Positions 40,756 through 49,438 of a stretch of DNA of 56,988 nt are shown one piece after another. Both the position numbers and the translations under genes were made by a program. This DNA comes from Pseudomonas fluorescens (GTDB taxonomy: Bacteria; Pseudomonadota; Gammaproteobacteria; Pseudomonadales; Pseudomonadaceae), in NCBI RefSeq assembly GCF_902497855.1, contig NZ_CABVHU010000030.1:1-56988 (forward strand). Reading direction: 5' to 3'. Numbering within the stretch: the stretch's first letter is position 1; every line of letters begins with the position of its first letter. The notes below the pieces were generated by a model, which was given only the letters and a program-made list of their open reading frames with translations, was not told the origin of the DNA and ran no database searches.

Positions 40756-40812
40756 GCGCCGGGGTTCGATAAGCCGGTTGACCTGGGTCGTACAATGGAC
40801 TGCGCTGCAAAA

Positions 40813-40891
40813 GGCGGCGTGCCAGGCCATGCCTGTCAGCGCTCGCCGAGCTGCTCGATGACACCGCCTGCCTTCAATTCAGCCAGGCGTT
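40813..40891 (-). repeat. Right copy of the 79-bp repeat flanking the pilus locus: 3' tail of a CaiB-type CoA-transferase
   Basis: Nine mismatches and no gaps against 25312-25390. On the minus strand it encodes ERLAELKAGGVIEQLGER and a stop, with the preceding codons RGLDD also in frame. It is the better-preserved copy of the C-terminus of a family III CoA-transferase. With the left copy it brackets the whole msh locus as direct repeats 15.5 kb apart. Confidence 0.75.
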
Positions 40892-40966
40892 CATCGTCCA
40901 GCCCCCGGGTCGAGTCCTCAACTGACTCAGGGGCTGTAGGGGCCCGTCCCCTCATGCTAGCGGGTG

Positions 40967-40973
40967 CTATACT
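40967..40973 (+). promoter_or_regulatory. Possible RpoS-type -10 element
   Basis: CTATACT, the extended stationary-phase -10 form, lies 119 bases before the start of the small membrane protein. The same heptamer lies upstream of the oxidase operon on the other strand. No clear -35 is seen. Such a short word occurs by chance several times in a window of this size. Confidence 0.3.
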
Positions 40974-41091
40974 TCTTTCGGAATGCATCACGTGTACAAC
41001 GTTCCCCACGGGTACAGATACCGACTGCAAATCTCGGTTAAAGCTGCAGGACAGAGGAGGTCTACAGCAAACGCGAGATGGGAGGTGTGGC

Positions 41092-41652
41092 ATGAACCGA
41101 CACTATTACATCAGTGACAATCTCGACGATCTTGAAACCGTTGAAAATGAACTGGAAGCCAGCGGCATCAATTCCGAACAAATTCATGTACTCAGTGAAG
41201 AAGTTGCTGATGTTGAACAACATCACCTTCACGAGGTTAACTCGTTAATGAAGCAAGATGCTGTTCACTCCGGGGAGATTGGTGCGGTGATCGGCGTGAT
41301 ACTCGCGGCGCTGGTGCTGGGTGGCGCCCATTGGATGGGCTGGAGCGAATCCGCCGCTGGCTGGGTGCCTTTTATCTTCCTTGCGGTTGTAATATTCGGC
41401 TTCTGCATCTGGGAAGGCGGTTTTTTGGGGTTCCAGGTGCCCAACGCTCATTTCCGCAGTTTTAAACAGGTGGTAGACGAGGGTAAATATATCTTCTTTG
41501 TGGATGTCGACCCGGGTCAGGAGTCGGTATTGGATCGGGTCATCGAACATCATCCAGCCCTGAAGATCGCCGGCACGGGAACGGCAGCCCCCCACTGGAC
41601 AGTAGCCTGGCAACACAAATGGCATCAGTTCAAGCGAGTGATATCGGGTTAG
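41092..41652 (+). CDS. Small membrane protein of the DUF1269/general-stress-like type (putative)
   Basis: A 186-residue protein with a hydrophilic N-terminus (MNRHYYISDNLDDLETVENE, ELEASGINSEQIHVLSEEVA), two membrane segments (GAVIGVILAALVLGGAHWMG at about 63-82 and WVPFIFLAVVIFGFCIWEGG at about 92-111) and a C-terminal domain with IFFVDVDPGQESVLDRVIEH. The fold pattern, a ferredoxin-like half, a Gly-rich double membrane hairpin and a second half, is that of proteins named stress or DUF1269-like. A GGGAGG ribosome site lies before the ATG; an earlier in-frame start runs through the remnant repeat and is rejected. Its function is unknown. It converges on the oxidase operon. Confidence 0.75.
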   Translation: MNRHYYISDNLDDLETVENELEASGINSEQIHVLSEEVADVEQHHLHEVNSLMKQDAVHSGEIGAVIGVILAALVLGGAHWMGWSESAAGWVPFIFLAVVIFGFCIWEGGFLGFQVPNAHFRSFKQVVDEGKYIFFVDVDPGQESVLDRVIEHHPALKIAGTGTAAPHWTVAWQHKWHQFKRVISG

Positions 41653-41700
41653 CCCCCTCAGATTCAAGGCCATCCGGAAGCGCAAGCTACTGGAGGCTGC

Positions 41701-42018
41701 TCATTGGCCGAAGGAAATGACCCGGCTGAGGAAAACATAGTCCGCCTCGGAGGCCATCAGTCCGACGAGCACCAGCAAACACAAAGGTGGCACCAATATG
41801 GCGTAGACCATGGCCAACCGCTCCCAGGCCATATGCATGAAGATGGAGACAATTAAACCTGCCTTCAACAACATGAAAGTGATAATCAGGGTCCACCTAA
41901 GGTAACCATGGAAGTGGAAATAATCGACAAGGTACGACAGCGTGCTGAGGACGAATAACAGCCCCCAGATTTTAAGGTACAAGCTGATTGGATGTTGCTG
42001 ACCCTGAGCATGTGCCAT
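41701..42018 (-). CDS. Cytochrome c oxidase subunit IV-like protein (CyoD-type)
   Basis: A 105-residue protein with three membrane helices (YLKIWGLLFVLSTLSYLVDY, LIITFMLLKAGLIVSIFMHM and VYAILVPPLCLLVLVGLMA), the pattern of bacterial oxidase subunit IV. The IFMHMAWERL motif between helices 2 and 3 is characteristic. The start MAHAQGQQHP is chosen because GAGGAG precedes it. It lies 13 bases after the subunit III gene and is the last cistron of the operon. The small subunit stabilises the core complex. Confidence 0.85.
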   Translation of the reverse strand: MAHAQGQQHPISLYLKIWGLLFVLSTLSYLVDYFHFHGYLRWTLIITFMLLKAGLIVSIFMHMAWERLAMVYAILVPPLCLLVLVGLMASEADYVFLSRVISFGQ

Positions 42019-42031
42019 CACCCGTGCTCCT

Positions 42032-42745
42032 CTACCATAAATAGAAGAAAGCAAAAATAAACACCCACACCAAGTCCACGAAGTGCCAGTAAAGCCCGGC
42101 TATCTCGACGACCTGATAGTTTGCGGAACGCTCATAATCTCCCCGCAATACTTTCAGCGCCACGGTGGTGAGGTAGATGACGCCGATTGATACATGCAGT
42201 CCGTGGAAACCGGTAATCATGAAAAAGCTGGCACCAAACTGCGCCGCCCCCATAGGGTTTCCCCAGGGACGCACCCCTTCTGCGATGAGCTTGCTCCATT
42301 CGAATGCCTGCATGCCGACGAAGGTCACCCCCAAGGCAGCGGTCGCCAGCATCATGGCAGTGGTTTTCGCACGATCACGGCGATAGGCGAAATTGACTGC
42401 CATGGCCATGGTGCCGCTGCTACTGATCAGCACAAAGGTCATGATGGCGATCAACACAAGTGGGATCGCCTGACCGCCGATGGTCAAGGCGAACACTTCA
42501 CTGGGGTTCGGCCAGGCGGTGGTGATGGTCATGCGCACCGACATGTAGCCGGTCAAGAAGCAGGTAAATACAAAAGTATCGCTGAGCAGGAATATCCACA
42601 TCATCGCCTTGCCCCAGGGGACTTGCTTGAAAGCCTCCTTATCCGAGGCCCAGTCGCTGGCGATGCCCTGCCATCCCGGTGCAGGCGGTGAGTCTGGTGG
42701 ATTGGATGAACTGGATTCGCCTGGGGCAAGTGGGTGTAATGCCAT
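42032..42745 (-). CDS. Cytochrome c oxidase subunit III
   Basis: A 237-residue, multi-helix protein of the COX3 family with KAMMWIFLLSDTFVFTCFLT, the conserved Glu in FVGMQAFEWSKLIAEG, then FFMITGFHGLHVSIGVIYLT and YWHFVDLVWVFIFAFFYLW at the C-terminus, where the HGLH and YWHFVDLVW signatures are textbook. It stabilises the catalytic subunit and the proton channel. It is one of two subunit III-like genes here; this one keeps the conserved Glu, so it is the canonical copy. It lies six bases after the other. Confidence 0.92.
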   Translation of the reverse strand: MALHPLAPGESSSSNPPDSPPAPGWQGIASDWASDKEAFKQVPWGKAMMWIFLLSDTFVFTCFLTGYMSVRMTITTAWPNPSEVFALTIGGQAIPLVLIAIMTFVLISSSGTMAMAVNFAYRRDRAKTTAMMLATAALGVTFVGMQAFEWSKLIAEGVRPWGNPMGAAQFGASFFMITGFHGLHVSIGVIYLTTVALKVLRGDYERSANYQVVEIAGLYWHFVDLVWVFIFAFFYLW

Positions 42746-42751
42746 GGCTTT

Positions 42752-43444
42752 TCACCTCAGGCCGCAGAATCTGGCGATGGCTTCGTAGGTTTGCGGCGTG
42801 CTGGCCAGCAAAGCGAATAACACGAACCAAAGGCCCAGTAAGTAATGCCAATAGATGGTGCAGAGCTCTACGCTGACGCTGAGTTGCGGCAACGGCACGC
42901 GACGCAGGAATTTAGCGACGATTATGCTCCAGGCGATCAACCCGCCCAGCAGGTGGAGCCCATGCATACCCGTCAACAAGTAGAAGAAACTGTTGGCCGG
43001 ATTGCTGGCGACGAAATAACCCCAGGCGACAAACTGCTGCCAGACCCAGAGTTGTCCCGCCAGAAAGGCAATGGCAAATACCCCCCCCACTACAAAACCA
43101 ATCACCGTAGCGTCCAGTCGAGCCTGTCGGGCCGCCATGCGCGACCACTGCAGTGCGACGCAACTGCATACCAGAAAAGCCGAGTTCAGCCATAGCAGCC
43201 AGAGATTGGCTAACGGCGCCAAGGGCTCTGTCAGGGGTCGCCAGTCGGCCATTTGTGAACGGGCAATAAAGGCGATCAGGAAGAGAAAGAATAACGAACT
43301 CACCACGACCAGGAACAAGCGCAGGCCCGTTCTTGCGATATGGCTTCTATCGGCACCCTGGGGGGCCTGAATACCCTCCGGATCGCGATTCCAGCTGCCA
43401 CCGGGATCAGCGCCATCGGCGTTTCTCAACAGTAACCTGCTCAT
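42752..43444 (-). CDS. Second, divergent cytochrome c oxidase subunit III-like protein
   Basis: A 230-residue protein with a hydrophilic, Gly/Asp-rich N-terminus and five hydrophobic segments (LRLFLVVVSSLFFLFLIAFI first). It keeps the TGMHGLHLLGGLIAW motif and the YWHYLLGLWFVLFALLAST end of COX3 proteins. At the position where subunit III has Glu it reads LAGQLWVWQQFVAWG, so the Glu is missing. It overlaps the end of the subunit I gene by four bases. The duplicate may be a structural variant or a partner in the same complex. Two COX3-type genes in one operon is unusual but is known in caa3-type operons with split subunit III. Confidence 0.8.
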   Translation of the reverse strand: MSRLLLRNADGADPGGSWNRDPEGIQAPQGADRSHIARTGLRLFLVVVSSLFFLFLIAFIARSQMADWRPLTEPLAPLANLWLLWLNSAFLVCSCVALQWSRMAARQARLDATVIGFVVGGVFAIAFLAGQLWVWQQFVAWGYFVASNPANSFFYLLTGMHGLHLLGGLIAWSIIVAKFLRRVPLPQLSVSVELCTIYWHYLLGLWFVLFALLASTPQTYEAIARFCGLR

Positions 43445-45216
43445 GTTTTAACGTCCGCTATCCTGGTTCCGGCACTCAGTTGCCGCATCTGCTCCAACTC
43501 CTCGGCGGAGACCGTTTGAGGAACGAAATCCTGTTCTATCCCCGGCACACTGTAGTCATAGGCCCAGCGATGCACGATCGGCAACTTCGCTCCCCAGTTA
43601 CCGTGTTTCGGCGGGGTATCGGGCGTTTGCCATTCCAAGCTGGCCGCACCCCAGGGATTACTGCCTGCGGGTTTGCCCTTGAATGCACTCCAGGCCAGGT
43701 TGAACAGGAACAGCAGCTGCGAAACGCCGACGGTCAATGCGATCACCGTAATGAAGGCATTCAACTCTTGCGCCGACTGCGGGATGAACGCGTAGTTTTC
43801 ATAGGCGTAGTAACGGCGTGGCATGCCCTGGAATCCCAGGTAGTGCATGGGGAAGAAGATGGCGTAGGTGCCCAGAAAGGTAATCCAGAAATGCAATTTG
43901 CCCAGGGTGTCGTTCAACATGCGCCCGGTGACTTTCGGGAACCAGTGATAAATGCCGCCGAACACCACCAGCACCGGCGCGACGCCCATGACCATATGAA
44001 AATGGGCGACGACGAAATAGGTGTCCGAGAGCGGAATATCCACGATCACATTGCCCAGAAACAACCCGGTCAGGCCGCCGACCAGGAAGGTGACGATAAA
44101 GGCCAGGGCAAACAGCATCGGCACGGTCAGATGAATGTCGCCCTTCCACAGGGTCAGCACCCAATTGTAGACTTTCAGTGCGGTCGGCACCGCGATGATC
44201 AAGGTGGTAACGGCGAAGAAAAAGCCAAAGTACGGGTTCATTCCGCTGACATACATATGGTGCGCCCACACCACAAAGCTGAGTACGCCAATCGCAATAA
44301 TGGCCCACACCATCATTCGGTAGCCGAAGATATTTTTACGCGCATGCGTGCTGATCAAGTCGGAAACCAGACCGAACGCAGGGAGCGCAACGATGTAGAC
44401 CTCCGGGTGGCCGAAGAACCAGAACAGGTGCTGGAATAATATCGGGCTGCCACCCTGATGATCGATCTGCTGCCCCAGCGAGACCATCGCCGGCATAAAG
44501 AAGCTGGTGCCCAACAGCTTGTCAAACAGCATCATGACCGCACTGACAAATAACGCCGGGAACGCCAGCAAGGCCATGATCGAGGCCATGAAGATGCCCC
44601 ATACGGAGAGCGGCATGCGAAACAATGTCATGCCGTGCGTGCGCGCCTGCAACACCGTGGTGACGTAGTTCAACCCGCCCATGGTGGCCGCGACAATAAA
44701 AATCGCCAGGGAGACGAGCATCAGGACGATCCCCCACTCGACCCCCGGTGTGCCCTGGGAAATGGACTGTGGCGGATACAGCGTCCAGCCCGAACCGGTG
44801 GGACCGCCAGGGACAAAGAAACTGGAGAGCAACACCACTACCGCCAGCAGGTAGAACCAATAACTCAGCATGTTGACATAGGGGAAGACCATGTCGCGGG
44901 CGCCCACCATCAGCGGGATCAGATAGTTGCCGAAGCCCCCCAGAAACAAGGCCGTCAGCAAGTAAATGACCATGATCATGCCGTGCATGGTCATCGCCTG
45001 ATAGTAAGCACTGGCGTCCATGAACTCCAAAGCGCCGGGGAAGCCAATCTGTATGCGCATCAAGCCGGACAGCACCACGGCGATAACGCCCACGAATATA
45101 GCCGTCACGGAATATTGAATGGCGATGACCTTGTGGTCCTGACTCCAGATATATTTGGTCAGGAAACTTTTGGGTTCGTGCAGTGCTTCTGTTTCGGCTT
45201 GCTCCGCATAAGCCAT
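43441..45216 (-). CDS. ctaD: Cytochrome c oxidase subunit I (aa3-type heme-copper oxidase)
   Basis: A 591-residue protein with 12 or more helices. The heme ligand is in MTMHGMIMVIYLLTALFLGG, the CuB site and its linked Tyr are in FWFFGHPEVYIVALPAFG, WAHHMYVSGMNP carries the two CuB His, and VVAHFHMVMGVAPVLVV carries the last heme ligands. It reduces oxygen to water while pumping protons. The start MAYAEQAETE is preceded by GGAGG; the frame is open 11 codons upstream. The long C-terminal tail (WGAASLEWQTPDTPPKHGNW) is characteristic of the caa3 group. It lies 50 bases after subunit II. Confidence 0.95.
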   Translation of the reverse strand: MAYAEQAETEALHEPKSFLTKYIWSQDHKVIAIQYSVTAIFVGVIAVVLSGLMRIQIGFPGALEFMDASAYYQAMTMHGMIMVIYLLTALFLGGFGNYLIPLMVGARDMVFPYVNMLSYWFYLLAVVVLLSSFFVPGGPTGSGWTLYPPQSISQGTPGVEWGIVLMLVSLAIFIVAATMGGLNYVTTVLQARTHGMTLFRMPLSVWGIFMASIMALLAFPALFVSAVMMLFDKLLGTSFFMPAMVSLGQQIDHQGGSPILFQHLFWFFGHPEVYIVALPAFGLVSDLISTHARKNIFGYRMMVWAIIAIGVLSFVVWAHHMYVSGMNPYFGFFFAVTTLIIAVPTALKVYNWVLTLWKGDIHLTVPMLFALAFIVTFLVGGLTGLFLGNVIVDIPLSDTYFVVAHFHMVMGVAPVLVVFGGIYHWFPKVTGRMLNDTLGKLHFWITFLGTYAIFFPMHYLGFQGMPRRYYAYENYAFIPQSAQELNAFITVIALTVGVSQLLFLFNLAWSAFKGKPAGSNPWGAASLEWQTPDTPPKHGNWGAKLPIVHRWAYDYSVPGIEQDFVPQTVSAEELEQMRQLSAGTRIADVKT

Positions 45217-45266
45217 CACGTCATCCTCCGGTTCGAAGTTTCGGTGCATTCCTGGCTGCTTTACGG

Positions 45267-46733
45267 CTACTTCCCTGGCTCCGCCTTGCTCGCATCGGCG
45301 TCGGCATTCGCTTTGGATTTGATAAAGGCGATCAGTGCGTCCAACTCCTGATCACTCGGGGTAAAGACCGGCATGACGGCTGCGTAGCCTTTGACGATTT
45401 TGGCGCCCGGATTAAGAACCGAATCCTTTAAATAGCCCTCGTCGGCCTTGATACTCGTACCGTCGGCCAGGGAGACGGTCTCGCCATACAGGCCCTGCCA
45501 GCTGGGGCCGACACCCTTGCTGCCGTCGACGCTGTGGCAGGCCAGACAGCCGAGCGACTCGGCCAGCCGCTGCCCCTGCGTCGCCAAGTCATCACCTTTG
45601 TCCAACTTGTCGCTGGCAGAAGGTGCTTGCTGCGCGGCACCCAGTGATTTGATCAGGGCGACGACAGCACCCAGTTCATCTTCAGTGAGAGTATAGGCCA
45701 CCATCACTGGCGGGTAGCCCTGGACCAGTCGGGCCTTCGGATCGAGGATCGACTCTTTCAGGTAGGCCTCATCGACCAGCGCACTGGTGCCATCGGCAAA
45801 CTGTTCAGTGCGGCCGTACAGCCCCTTCCATCCCGGGCCGAGACGAGGACTGCCATCCTGGCTATGGCAGGCACCGCAGCCATATTGTTCGACCAACTGG
45901 CGACCTTTTTCCAGCACGCTGTCCTGACTGGGTTTGGCAGCTGTGGTTAATGTCTGCGCAAAAGTCGGTTGGCTGTTCAGCCATTGATCGAAGACCCCCT
46001 GCTCTTCCACGATCATCTGGCCGCGCATGTTGTAATGACCTACGCCACAATATTCAGCGCAAAGGACTTCATATTTACCGATTTTTGTCGGCGTAAACCA
46101 AAAGTACGACACCATCCCCGGCACCATGTCCATCTTGCTGCGAATTTGCGGCACGTAGAAATTGTGCAGCACATCTTTGGAACGCAGTAAAACTTTCACT
46201 GGCTGATCGAGCGGAAGGTGAACTTCATTGTTTCTTATAATGACATCGTCTTGCCCAACAGGATCCTTGGGGTCAAGGCCGAGGGGATTGGTGAAATCAA
46301 CAAACTTGATATCCGATTTTCCCAGCTTCCCGTCCTGGCCAGGAAAACGAAAGGCCCACTGCCACTGCTGGGCGACCACTTCAAGCTCATAAGCATTGTT
46401 CGGCACCCGGATGAAGTCACTGTAAACCACCAGGCCCGGCGCCAACATCGCAGCAATACCTACCGAGGTCACGATGATCAACCATGTTTCCAACTTTTTA
46501 TTTTCTGGCTGGTAGGCCGCCCTGGCACCCTCCTTGTGACGATAACGCATCACCGCGACTGCCATGAATACCGTGATGGCGATGAAAAATATTCCGCTGA
46601 TGATCAGGGTGATGAACAGGGTGGTGTCTATGGATCCCCAGTTGGAAGCTGCCGGTGTCGCATGCCAAGGCGCTAGTAGATGGAACAGCACGGATGCAAT
46701 AACGATTAGTACAAGAATAATTGCCATTGCCAT
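45267..46733 (-). CDS. ctaC: Cytochrome c oxidase subunit II with two fused cytochrome c domains (caa3-type)
   Basis: A 488-residue protein. Membrane helices precede a periplasmic cupredoxin domain with the binuclear copper centre CAEYCGVGHYNMRG near residue 228 and the upstream His in LHNFYVPQIRSKMDMVPG. Two cytochrome c domains follow, with CGACHSQDG near 290 and CLACHSVDG near 390, each with a distal Met-containing segment (YPPVMVAYTLTEDEL and YAAVMPVFTPSDQEL). Most caa3 subunits carry one such domain, so the two-heme form is noteworthy. It heads the leftward operon, which then runs to subunits I, III-like, III and IV. It takes electrons from soluble or membrane cytochrome c. Confidence 0.93.
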   Translation of the reverse strand: MAMAIILVLIVIASVLFHLLAPWHATPAASNWGSIDTTLFITLIISGIFFIAITVFMAVAVMRYRHKEGARAAYQPENKKLETWLIIVTSVGIAAMLAPGLVVYSDFIRVPNNAYELEVVAQQWQWAFRFPGQDGKLGKSDIKFVDFTNPLGLDPKDPVGQDDVIIRNNEVHLPLDQPVKVLLRSKDVLHNFYVPQIRSKMDMVPGMVSYFWFTPTKIGKYEVLCAEYCGVGHYNMRGQMIVEEQGVFDQWLNSQPTFAQTLTTAAKPSQDSVLEKGRQLVEQYGCGACHSQDGSPRLGPGWKGLYGRTEQFADGTSALVDEAYLKESILDPKARLVQGYPPVMVAYTLTEDELGAVVALIKSLGAAQQAPSASDKLDKGDDLATQGQRLAESLGCLACHSVDGSKGVGPSWQGLYGETVSLADGTSIKADEGYLKDSVLNPGAKIVKGYAAVMPVFTPSDQELDALIAFIKSKANADADASKAEPGK

Positions 46734-47183
46734 TTTACTTTCATCCTATTCCTGTTACTCATCGGCATGCATCAGCATCGCCACAGAACAACATCGTCAA
46801 ATCAATACTGATCTGACGCCAAAACAGGCTAGACAACTACCACCTGTCTTCGTGGCAAAGTCCGCAGGAAGTATAGTTCATGGCCGGAACCAGCGCTTTT
46901 CCAAAAAAGCCTTGCTGCCTGGATATTCCGACTTCAGCGTCAACTTGTTCACTTGAAACCTATTCGCTATATATAACTGTAACTAATGAGCAACACATCT
47001 CGCCTGAACGACACGTCGGGCAAACGAGGTCCGGTTGCCAGCTATAATCAAAGTCGGATTACGGAAGGCAAAGATCGGTTAACAGCGCCCGCAAAGATCC
47101 TCGCCTATGCATAGCAGTCAGACAATCGACGGCCAACAGCGATAGCGTCCAGCCGTCCAGCCGTCCACAACGGAGATTTCGCC
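46734..47183. promoter_or_regulatory. 450-base intergenic region between the oxidase operon and the gene at 47184
   Basis: No gene is seen. On the minus strand CTATACT (46870-46876) lies 137 bases before the oxidase start, a possible RpoS -10, consistent with starvation-induced aa3 oxidases in pseudomonads. A 22-base stretch with three copies of CCGTCC-type words precedes the gene at 47184. The AT-rich block at 46960-46990 may hold the promoter of the rightward gene. Confidence 0.4.
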
Positions 47184-47522
47184 ATGAGTGCCTTGACGAT
47201 CGAAGGCTGGTGCAAAGTCAACGGAGAACCAAAGCCGACCCCGACAGGTGAAATCCATTTTTACGTCGATGGCCCACTCCATCTGGGTCTGGAGCAAGCT
47301 GAAGAACGCCTGCAGAAAACCCATGAGCCCGAAGCCATGGTCGATGTCGACATGAACACGCTGGAATTGAAATTGCCAGAGGGATACGGACCTTTGTCCG
47401 ACTGCCAGATGCGCGTCTATATACACCTCGAGCGCGGCCAGTTCCATTTGGTCGGGCATCGCGCGAGTGATGGAAGCTTGATCTATAGCAACGCGATTTT
47501 GATTGATCAGTTGCTTGAGTAG
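47184..47522 (+). CDS. Conserved-looking small protein of unknown function
   Basis: A 112-residue acidic, soluble protein without signal or membrane segment. It has alternating strands and one helix: IEGWCKVNGEPKPTPTGEIH, FYVDGPLHLGLEQAEERLQK, then LELKLPEGYGPLSDCQMRVY and ILIDQLLE at the end. The even codon use and the start MSALTIEG with a GGAG leader support a real gene. I do not recognise the family. It converges on the ABC-F gene with a six-base gap. Nothing in the context gives its job. Confidence 0.6.
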   Translation: MSALTIEGWCKVNGEPKPTPTGEIHFYVDGPLHLGLEQAEERLQKTHEPEAMVDVDMNTLELKLPEGYGPLSDCQMRVYIHLERGQFHLVGHRASDGSLIYSNAILIDQLLE

Positions 47523-47528
47523 CCACCT

Positions 47529-49112
47529 CTAGCTGTTGAGATGGAGTTCGGCATCCAGATGAATGGCCTGTAAGAACGCGCTGTCGTGGGAGACCACGAT
47601 CAATGCCCCTTGGTACTGATTGAGCATCTGCTCCAGCGCGATTCTACTGGGCAGATCCAAATGGTTATCCGGCTCGTCCAGCAACAGCAATTGCGGGGGG
47701 CGCTGTGCGTATAGCTGCGCAGCCAGGGCTATTTTCAGGCGTTCGCCACCGCTCAATTGGCAAGTCTTGAGCATCGCACGGCCCGCATCAATCCCCATCT
47801 GGGCCAGCCGGGTTCGCGCCTCGGCCTCGGGCAACTGCGGATTACTCTCATGAAGCCATTGCAACGCTGTTCGTTCGGGATGCTGTAATCCGGCGTGCTG
47901 ATCCAGCCAGCCGACCTGGCAACTGCGTATGAGCTCGCCTTCGCGCATCGGCAGCTGGCCGGCGATCACTCGCAAGAGGGTCGACTTGCCGCTGCCGTTG
48001 ACGCCCAGGATCGCCATGCGCATCGGCCCCGTCAGCGTCAGATTGACCGGCGCCGTGTGACCGAACGGCAGCACGACGTCGTTGAGCTGCAATATCAGCC
48101 TGCCATTGGGCACCATGCTTTCCGGGGACTGCATCATGCGCTGAATGTCTGGCGCACAGCGCGCCCGGGCCTCGTCGATACGTTGTTGTTGCTGCTCCCG
48201 GGCCACCTGTTGATTGAGGCGCAATTTTCCCTGACTGTTTTCACTGCGCTCTTTCTGGGCATTGGTGATCAGTTTGGTCTGATTGCCGTCGCGGGCCTGA
48301 CGGTCGCCGCGGGCATTACGCCGTTGCTGACGTTCCATCTGCACGGCCATCTCACGTTGCTCGCGCCTGGCCTGTGCCCGCTCCCCTTGCAATGCCGACT
48401 GGAACGCCTGCTGTTCCTGCTCGCGCGCCGCCGCATACTGACTGTAGTTGCCGCCATAGGCCGCCAGCCCCAATGGCGAAAGCTCGACAATTTCGTTTAC
48501 GTGCTCCAAAAGACCCCGGTCGTGACTGATCAACACCAGGCCGTTGGGCCAGCGATCGATCTGCTGCGCAAGCTTGTGTTGCTGCTCGATATCCAGATGG
48601 TTGCTGGGCTCATCCAGAATGAGCCAGTCGGCCCGGGATAACCACGCCCCCAACAGCGCCACCCGTTGCCGTTCGCCGCCACTGAGGGCGTCGGTGCGCG
48701 AGTCGGCATTCAAATGGCCCAGGCCGATCTGCTGCAGTTGCGCCTCGAGGCGTGTGGCGCAATCCCATTGGTCGACCGCCAGCGAATGGTCGTCATCGTC
48801 GACGCTGCCTTGGGCAATGCGATCCAGCGCCGCCAGAATAGGGGCGACCCCGGCCAGCGCGGCAACGCTGGGATAGCGCTCGGGCTCCAGTAACTGCGCC
48901 ACGGCGTAAACCTGCCCTTCGCGACGGACGATGCCGCCGGTGGGCAGTTGCTCCCCCGTCAGGAGCCGGCCAAGCAAGGACTTGCCACAGCCATTGGCGC
49001 CCACGATGCCGCTGGCCCTGGTACTGAAGGTGTGGTTCAAGTGCTCGAACAGCATGCGCCCGTCGGGCAGGTTGAACGACACTTGATCAAGTTGAAGTAA
49101 CCGTTGAGTCAT
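47529..49112 (-). CDS. ABC-F family ATPase (ribosome-associated type)
   Basis: A 527-residue protein with two ATPase domains and no membrane part. Walker A motifs are GANGCGKS near residue 38 and GVNGSGKS near 350; signatures are LSGGERQRV and LSGGERLKI; Walker B are LILDEPSNHLD and LLLDEPDNHLD. The linker between the domains is highly charged (Arg/Gln/Glu-rich, around 240-310). Such proteins act on the ribosome in translation or antibiotic protection, or by similarity in other RNA tasks. The start is set at MTQRLLQLDQ with AAGGA upstream; the frame is open 42 codons further. It stands alone, with 351 bases before the divergent acuR gene. The subfamily is not assigned. Confidence 0.9.
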   Translation of the reverse strand: MTQRLLQLDQVSFNLPDGRMLFEHLNHTFSTRASGIVGANGCGKSLLGRLLTGEQLPTGGIVRREGQVYAVAQLLEPERYPSVAALAGVAPILAALDRIAQGSVDDDDHSLAVDQWDCATRLEAQLQQIGLGHLNADSRTDALSGGERQRVALLGAWLSRADWLILDEPSNHLDIEQQHKLAQQIDRWPNGLVLISHDRGLLEHVNEIVELSPLGLAAYGGNYSQYAAAREQEQQAFQSALQGERAQARREQREMAVQMERQQRRNARGDRQARDGNQTKLITNAQKERSENSQGKLRLNQQVAREQQQQRIDEARARCAPDIQRMMQSPESMVPNGRLILQLNDVVLPFGHTAPVNLTLTGPMRMAILGVNGSGKSTLLRVIAGQLPMREGELIRSCQVGWLDQHAGLQHPERTALQWLHESNPQLPEAEARTRLAQMGIDAGRAMLKTCQLSGGERLKIALAAQLYAQRPPQLLLLDEPDNHLDLPSRIALEQMLNQYQGALIVVSHDSAFLQAIHLDAELHLNS

Positions 49113-49438
49113 GACGCGTCCTTGAACAATCGGCCCGATAGGCACTGAACCACTCCCTGATGGTGCGCAACAGCATCCGGCACCGAGGGCCAATGTACTC
49201 GACCAGACGTGCCGTATCAAAATCGGTTTGTCACGCAAAGACTGGACCGGGCTCGATGCCCAGTCAGGAGACTGGAAGGCGTTTTCACTGGCTGGTCGAA
49301 CTGCGGGACAGCTCGCTGGCCAGTGCCCTGGTCGCCAAAGTGGTTCGCCGGTTAGTTGCCACGCTCATTGCGTCCGGACGTCTGCATCGACACATTTGAC
49401 CTACATCAGGCACGGATCTTTTTTTCAGCTTGCATTAA

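Larger units (their letters stand above)
40756..41091. other. 336-base gap after the pilus locus: CoA-transferase remnant and promoter region
   Basis: It holds the right flanking repeat (40813-40891), which continues leftward-reading as RGLDDERLAELK up to about 40910, then a GC-rich stretch and the promoter region of the small membrane protein at 41092. No intact gene is present. The open frame on the minus strand (40836-41093) is only the decayed CoA-transferase end joined to non-coding sequence. Confidence 0.6.

Noticed and set aside
40836..41093. An 85-codon minus-strand open frame after the pilus locus
   Set aside because: Only its last 20 or so codons look like protein (a CoA-transferase tail); the rest is promoter-like sequence, so I treat it as a remnant.
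47147..47168. Small tandem CCGTCCAG-type repeat before the gene at 47184
   Set aside because: Only about three short units; no known element and no clear function.
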